Shown: one piece after another, positions 5,336 to 6,555 of the stretch
Layout of the letters: the number at the start of each line of letters is the position of its first letter
Numbering within the stretch: position 1 is the first letter of the stretch
Notes under the pieces: generated by a model
The model's database searches: none
Seen by the model: the letters and a program-made list of their open reading frames with translations, nothing else
What the model was told of the DNA's origin: nothing
Program-made: the position numbers and the translations under genes
Assembly: GCA_031177555.1 (NCBI GenBank)
Contig: JAPSGM010000111.1
Span: 1-6,555, forward strand
Source: Chloroflexota bacterium
GTDB taxonomy: Bacteria > Chloroflexota > Limnocylindria > QHBO01
Direction: 5' to 3'
Length of the DNA stretch: 6,555 nt

Positions 5336-5969
5336 AGGATGGGCGGTACGGGATCTCCAGTTCCTCGACCTCGGTGAGGCCGATCCCGCCTACCCCGTCC
5401 ACCACCGCCTGGACCGATGCGAACGCTCGGACCGATGGCTCCCCCTCGCCCCCAACCTCCAGCACCAGCTCCAGGCCGTCCAGGGGCGCGGGCGCATCCT
5501 CTGCCGCCCGGACGCGGATGCCGGCTCCGGTCGGGAGGCGGACGCCAACGGCCCGGCCGACCCCGGTGAACAGGTCGCTCCTCCGCGCGGTGCAATCGGG
5601 TGCGCCGCTCCAGGTCCACAGCGCCACCCGCCCATCCTCGGCCGTCGTGCCGTACAGCCGGATGGCGTGGCAGCTGCCGGATTCATCCGGCTCGGTCGTC
5701 ACGAAGATGCCGGCCACCGGTGGGATGGCGGCCGGCCCGCCGACCTGCGGCCCCTCGAGCGCGTTCACCCCGACCACGATGGCCGCCACGAACACCACGG
5801 CCAGCGCCACCGTGCCGACCACGCTGCGCCGACTGCGGGTACGCAGCCGACCCTCGAGCCGGGCCACGGCCGCCTCCTCGGAAGCCGCCTGGCGCTCGAA
5901 CGCGTCGCCCAGCTCGTGGATCGAACGCCGAATCTCCAGGTCGTCATCGTGCCGGGGAGTCCGCGTCAT
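5334..5969 (-). CDS. Single-pass membrane protein, probable anti-sigma factor
   Basis: This 211-residue protein has a charged cytoplasmic part (1-49), including a helical LEIRRSIHELGDAFERQAAS and EEAAVARLEGRLRTRSRR. One membrane helix follows (50-71, VVGTVALAVVFVAAIVVGVN), then an outside domain of about 140 residues. The outer domain contains two cysteines (Cys100, Cys126) that could form a disulfide, and acidic or Gly-rich beta-type sequence. The zinc-binding HxxxCxxC of ZAS anti-sigma factors is absent. The assignment therefore rests on topology and on the gene's place: its ATG overlaps the sigma gene's stop (ATGA), with GGAGGA at 5981-5976. This is the usual coupling of ECF sigma and anti-sigma factors. 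It should hold the sigma factor at the membrane until a signal reaches the outer domain. A non-regulatory membrane protein is the alternative. Confidence 0.78.
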   Translation of the reverse strand: MTRTPRHDDDLEIRRSIHELGDAFERQAASEEAAVARLEGRLRTRSRRSVVGTVALAVVFVAAIVVGVNALEGPQVGGPAAIPPVAGIFVTTEPDESGSCHAIRLYGTTAEDGRVALWTWSGAPDCTARRSDLFTGVGRAVGVRLPTGAGIRVRAAEDAPAPLDGLELVLEVGGEGEPSVRAFASVQAVVDGVGGIGLTEVEELEIPYRPS

Positions 5970-6526
5970 GTCGATTCCTCCGCCAGCTCTCGCCGGAGTC
6001 GCTGGCGCGCGAGCCGCAGCCGGGAGCGGACCGTCTCATGCGGGACCCCGAGCAGGTCAGCCGCCTCGGCCACGGTATAGCCGGCCTCGTAGTGGAGAGC
6101 CACGGCTGCCCGCTGCGGTGCCGGCAGCGCCCGGAGGCTCATGGCGAGGTCGAGGGCCGCACCGCTGGGAATGCCGGCGGGCTCGGCGGGCAGCTCGGCC
6201 GCCTGCCGTAACAGCCGCTGCAGCCGGGATCGGCGCCGGTCGTTCAGCCGGATCGCCTCCCGCACCACGATCGCGTCCAGCCAGGCCTTCATCCGTTCCT
6301 GATCCCGGAGCCGATGCCGGCTGCGCCACGCCCGCAGCAGCCCGTTCTGCACCGCATCCTGTGCGTCCGAGGCGTCCAGGCAGACGAGCGCCGCCAGCCG
6401 CACGAGACGCCGGTAGTGGAGCGCCACGAACCCGTCCAGCGTGTCGGGCACCGCATCGGCGGCGGACCGGGCGCGCGTGCTCATTTGCCTGCGTATGCCG
6501 GGCACGTCGTAGTCGGCATGGGACAT
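5966..6526 (-). CDS. ECF-family RNA polymerase sigma factor
   Basis: This 186-residue protein from the ATG at 6526 has both conserved sigma-70 regions of the extracytoplasmic-function group. Region 2 spans about residues 30-97 (FVALHYRRLVRLAALVCL, then DAQDAVQNGLLRAWRS, then MKAWLDAIVVREAIRL). Region 4 spans about 127-180 (LRALPAPQRAAVALHYEAGY, then the helix-turn-helix TVAEAADLLGVPHETVRSRL). A basic linker, NDRRRSRLQRLLRQ, lies between them. There are no extra C-terminal domains. It binds core RNA polymerase and directs it to a small regulon, usually including its own operon. The start is uncertain: neither the ATG at 6526 nor the in-frame ATG at 6484 has a strong ribosome site. A CATAGT at 6534-6529 could be a -10 element, which would favour 6484. 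It overlaps the anti-sigma gene by 4 bases. Confidence 0.93.
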   Translation of the reverse strand: MSHADYDVPGIRRQMSTRARSAADAVPDTLDGFVALHYRRLVRLAALVCLDASDAQDAVQNGLLRAWRSRHRLRDQERMKAWLDAIVVREAIRLNDRRRSRLQRLLRQAAELPAEPAGIPSGAALDLAMSLRALPAPQRAAVALHYEAGYTVAEAADLLGVPHETVRSRLRLARQRLRRELAEEST

Positions 6527-6555
6527 CCACTATGAACGACCCGCTCCGCCGTGGG

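Noticed and set aside
6529..6534. CATAGT on the minus strand as a -10 promoter element for the sigma operon
   Set aside because: Only four of six bases match, and the -35 region falls at or beyond the window edge. It is mentioned only as a hint about the sigma start.
1..6555. CRISPR array, tRNA, rRNA, insertion sequence, phage or defence system
   Set aside because: No regularly spaced repeats, cloverleaf sequences, transposase motifs or recognised defence domains were seen on either strand.

Overview
The window is uniformly GC-rich, and the real genes use mostly G or C at third codon positions. Start codons include GTG, and most intact genes have clear GGAGG-type ribosome binding sites. The gene content fits a GC-rich soil or water bacterium, most likely Chloroflexota, with Actinomycetota as the alternative: a methionine-ligand cupredoxin, an ACP-PlsC lipid enzyme, a TylF-like methyltransferase, an ECF sigma/anti-sigma pair and a YncE-like lipoprotein. 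Nothing in the sequence decides the phylum. No tRNA, rRNA, CRISPR array or insertion sequence was seen.

Left part (1-1730): an unrecognised minus-strand gene runs off the left edge. It abuts head-to-head a plus-strand type 1 copper (cupredoxin) domain that has lost its natural N-terminus. A small four-helix membrane protein (minus) and an intact metallo-beta-lactamase-fold hydrolase (plus) follow, diverging from a shared 164-base promoter region.

Middle part (1730-4270): an acyl carrier protein-PlsC acyltransferase on the minus strand has lost its upstream part and, by an internal deletion plus frame change, its catalytic HX4D box. It meets head-to-head a TylF/MycF-type O-methyltransferase on the plus strand that has lost its N-terminal half. 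An intact membrane-anchored alpha/beta hydrolase (minus) follows, then a 27-codon remnant resembling the start of a HicB-like antitoxin.

Right part (4274-6526): a compact minus-strand operon of an ECF sigma factor, a single-pass membrane protein that is probably its anti-sigma factor (start and stop overlapping by 4 bases), and a secreted beta-propeller lipoprotein. This is the best-preserved functional unit here. It may be an envelope-signalling module with the lipoprotein as accessory, sensor or target.

The most notable feature is the concentration of broken genes in the first 4.1 kb, four lesions beside intact neighbours. Two of them share one topology: divergent genes whose 5' halves and shared promoter are both missing. 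This fits either real deletions in a decaying accessory region or deletion artefacts from assembly or amplification. The sequence alone cannot separate these. No clearly new multi-gene system is visible.
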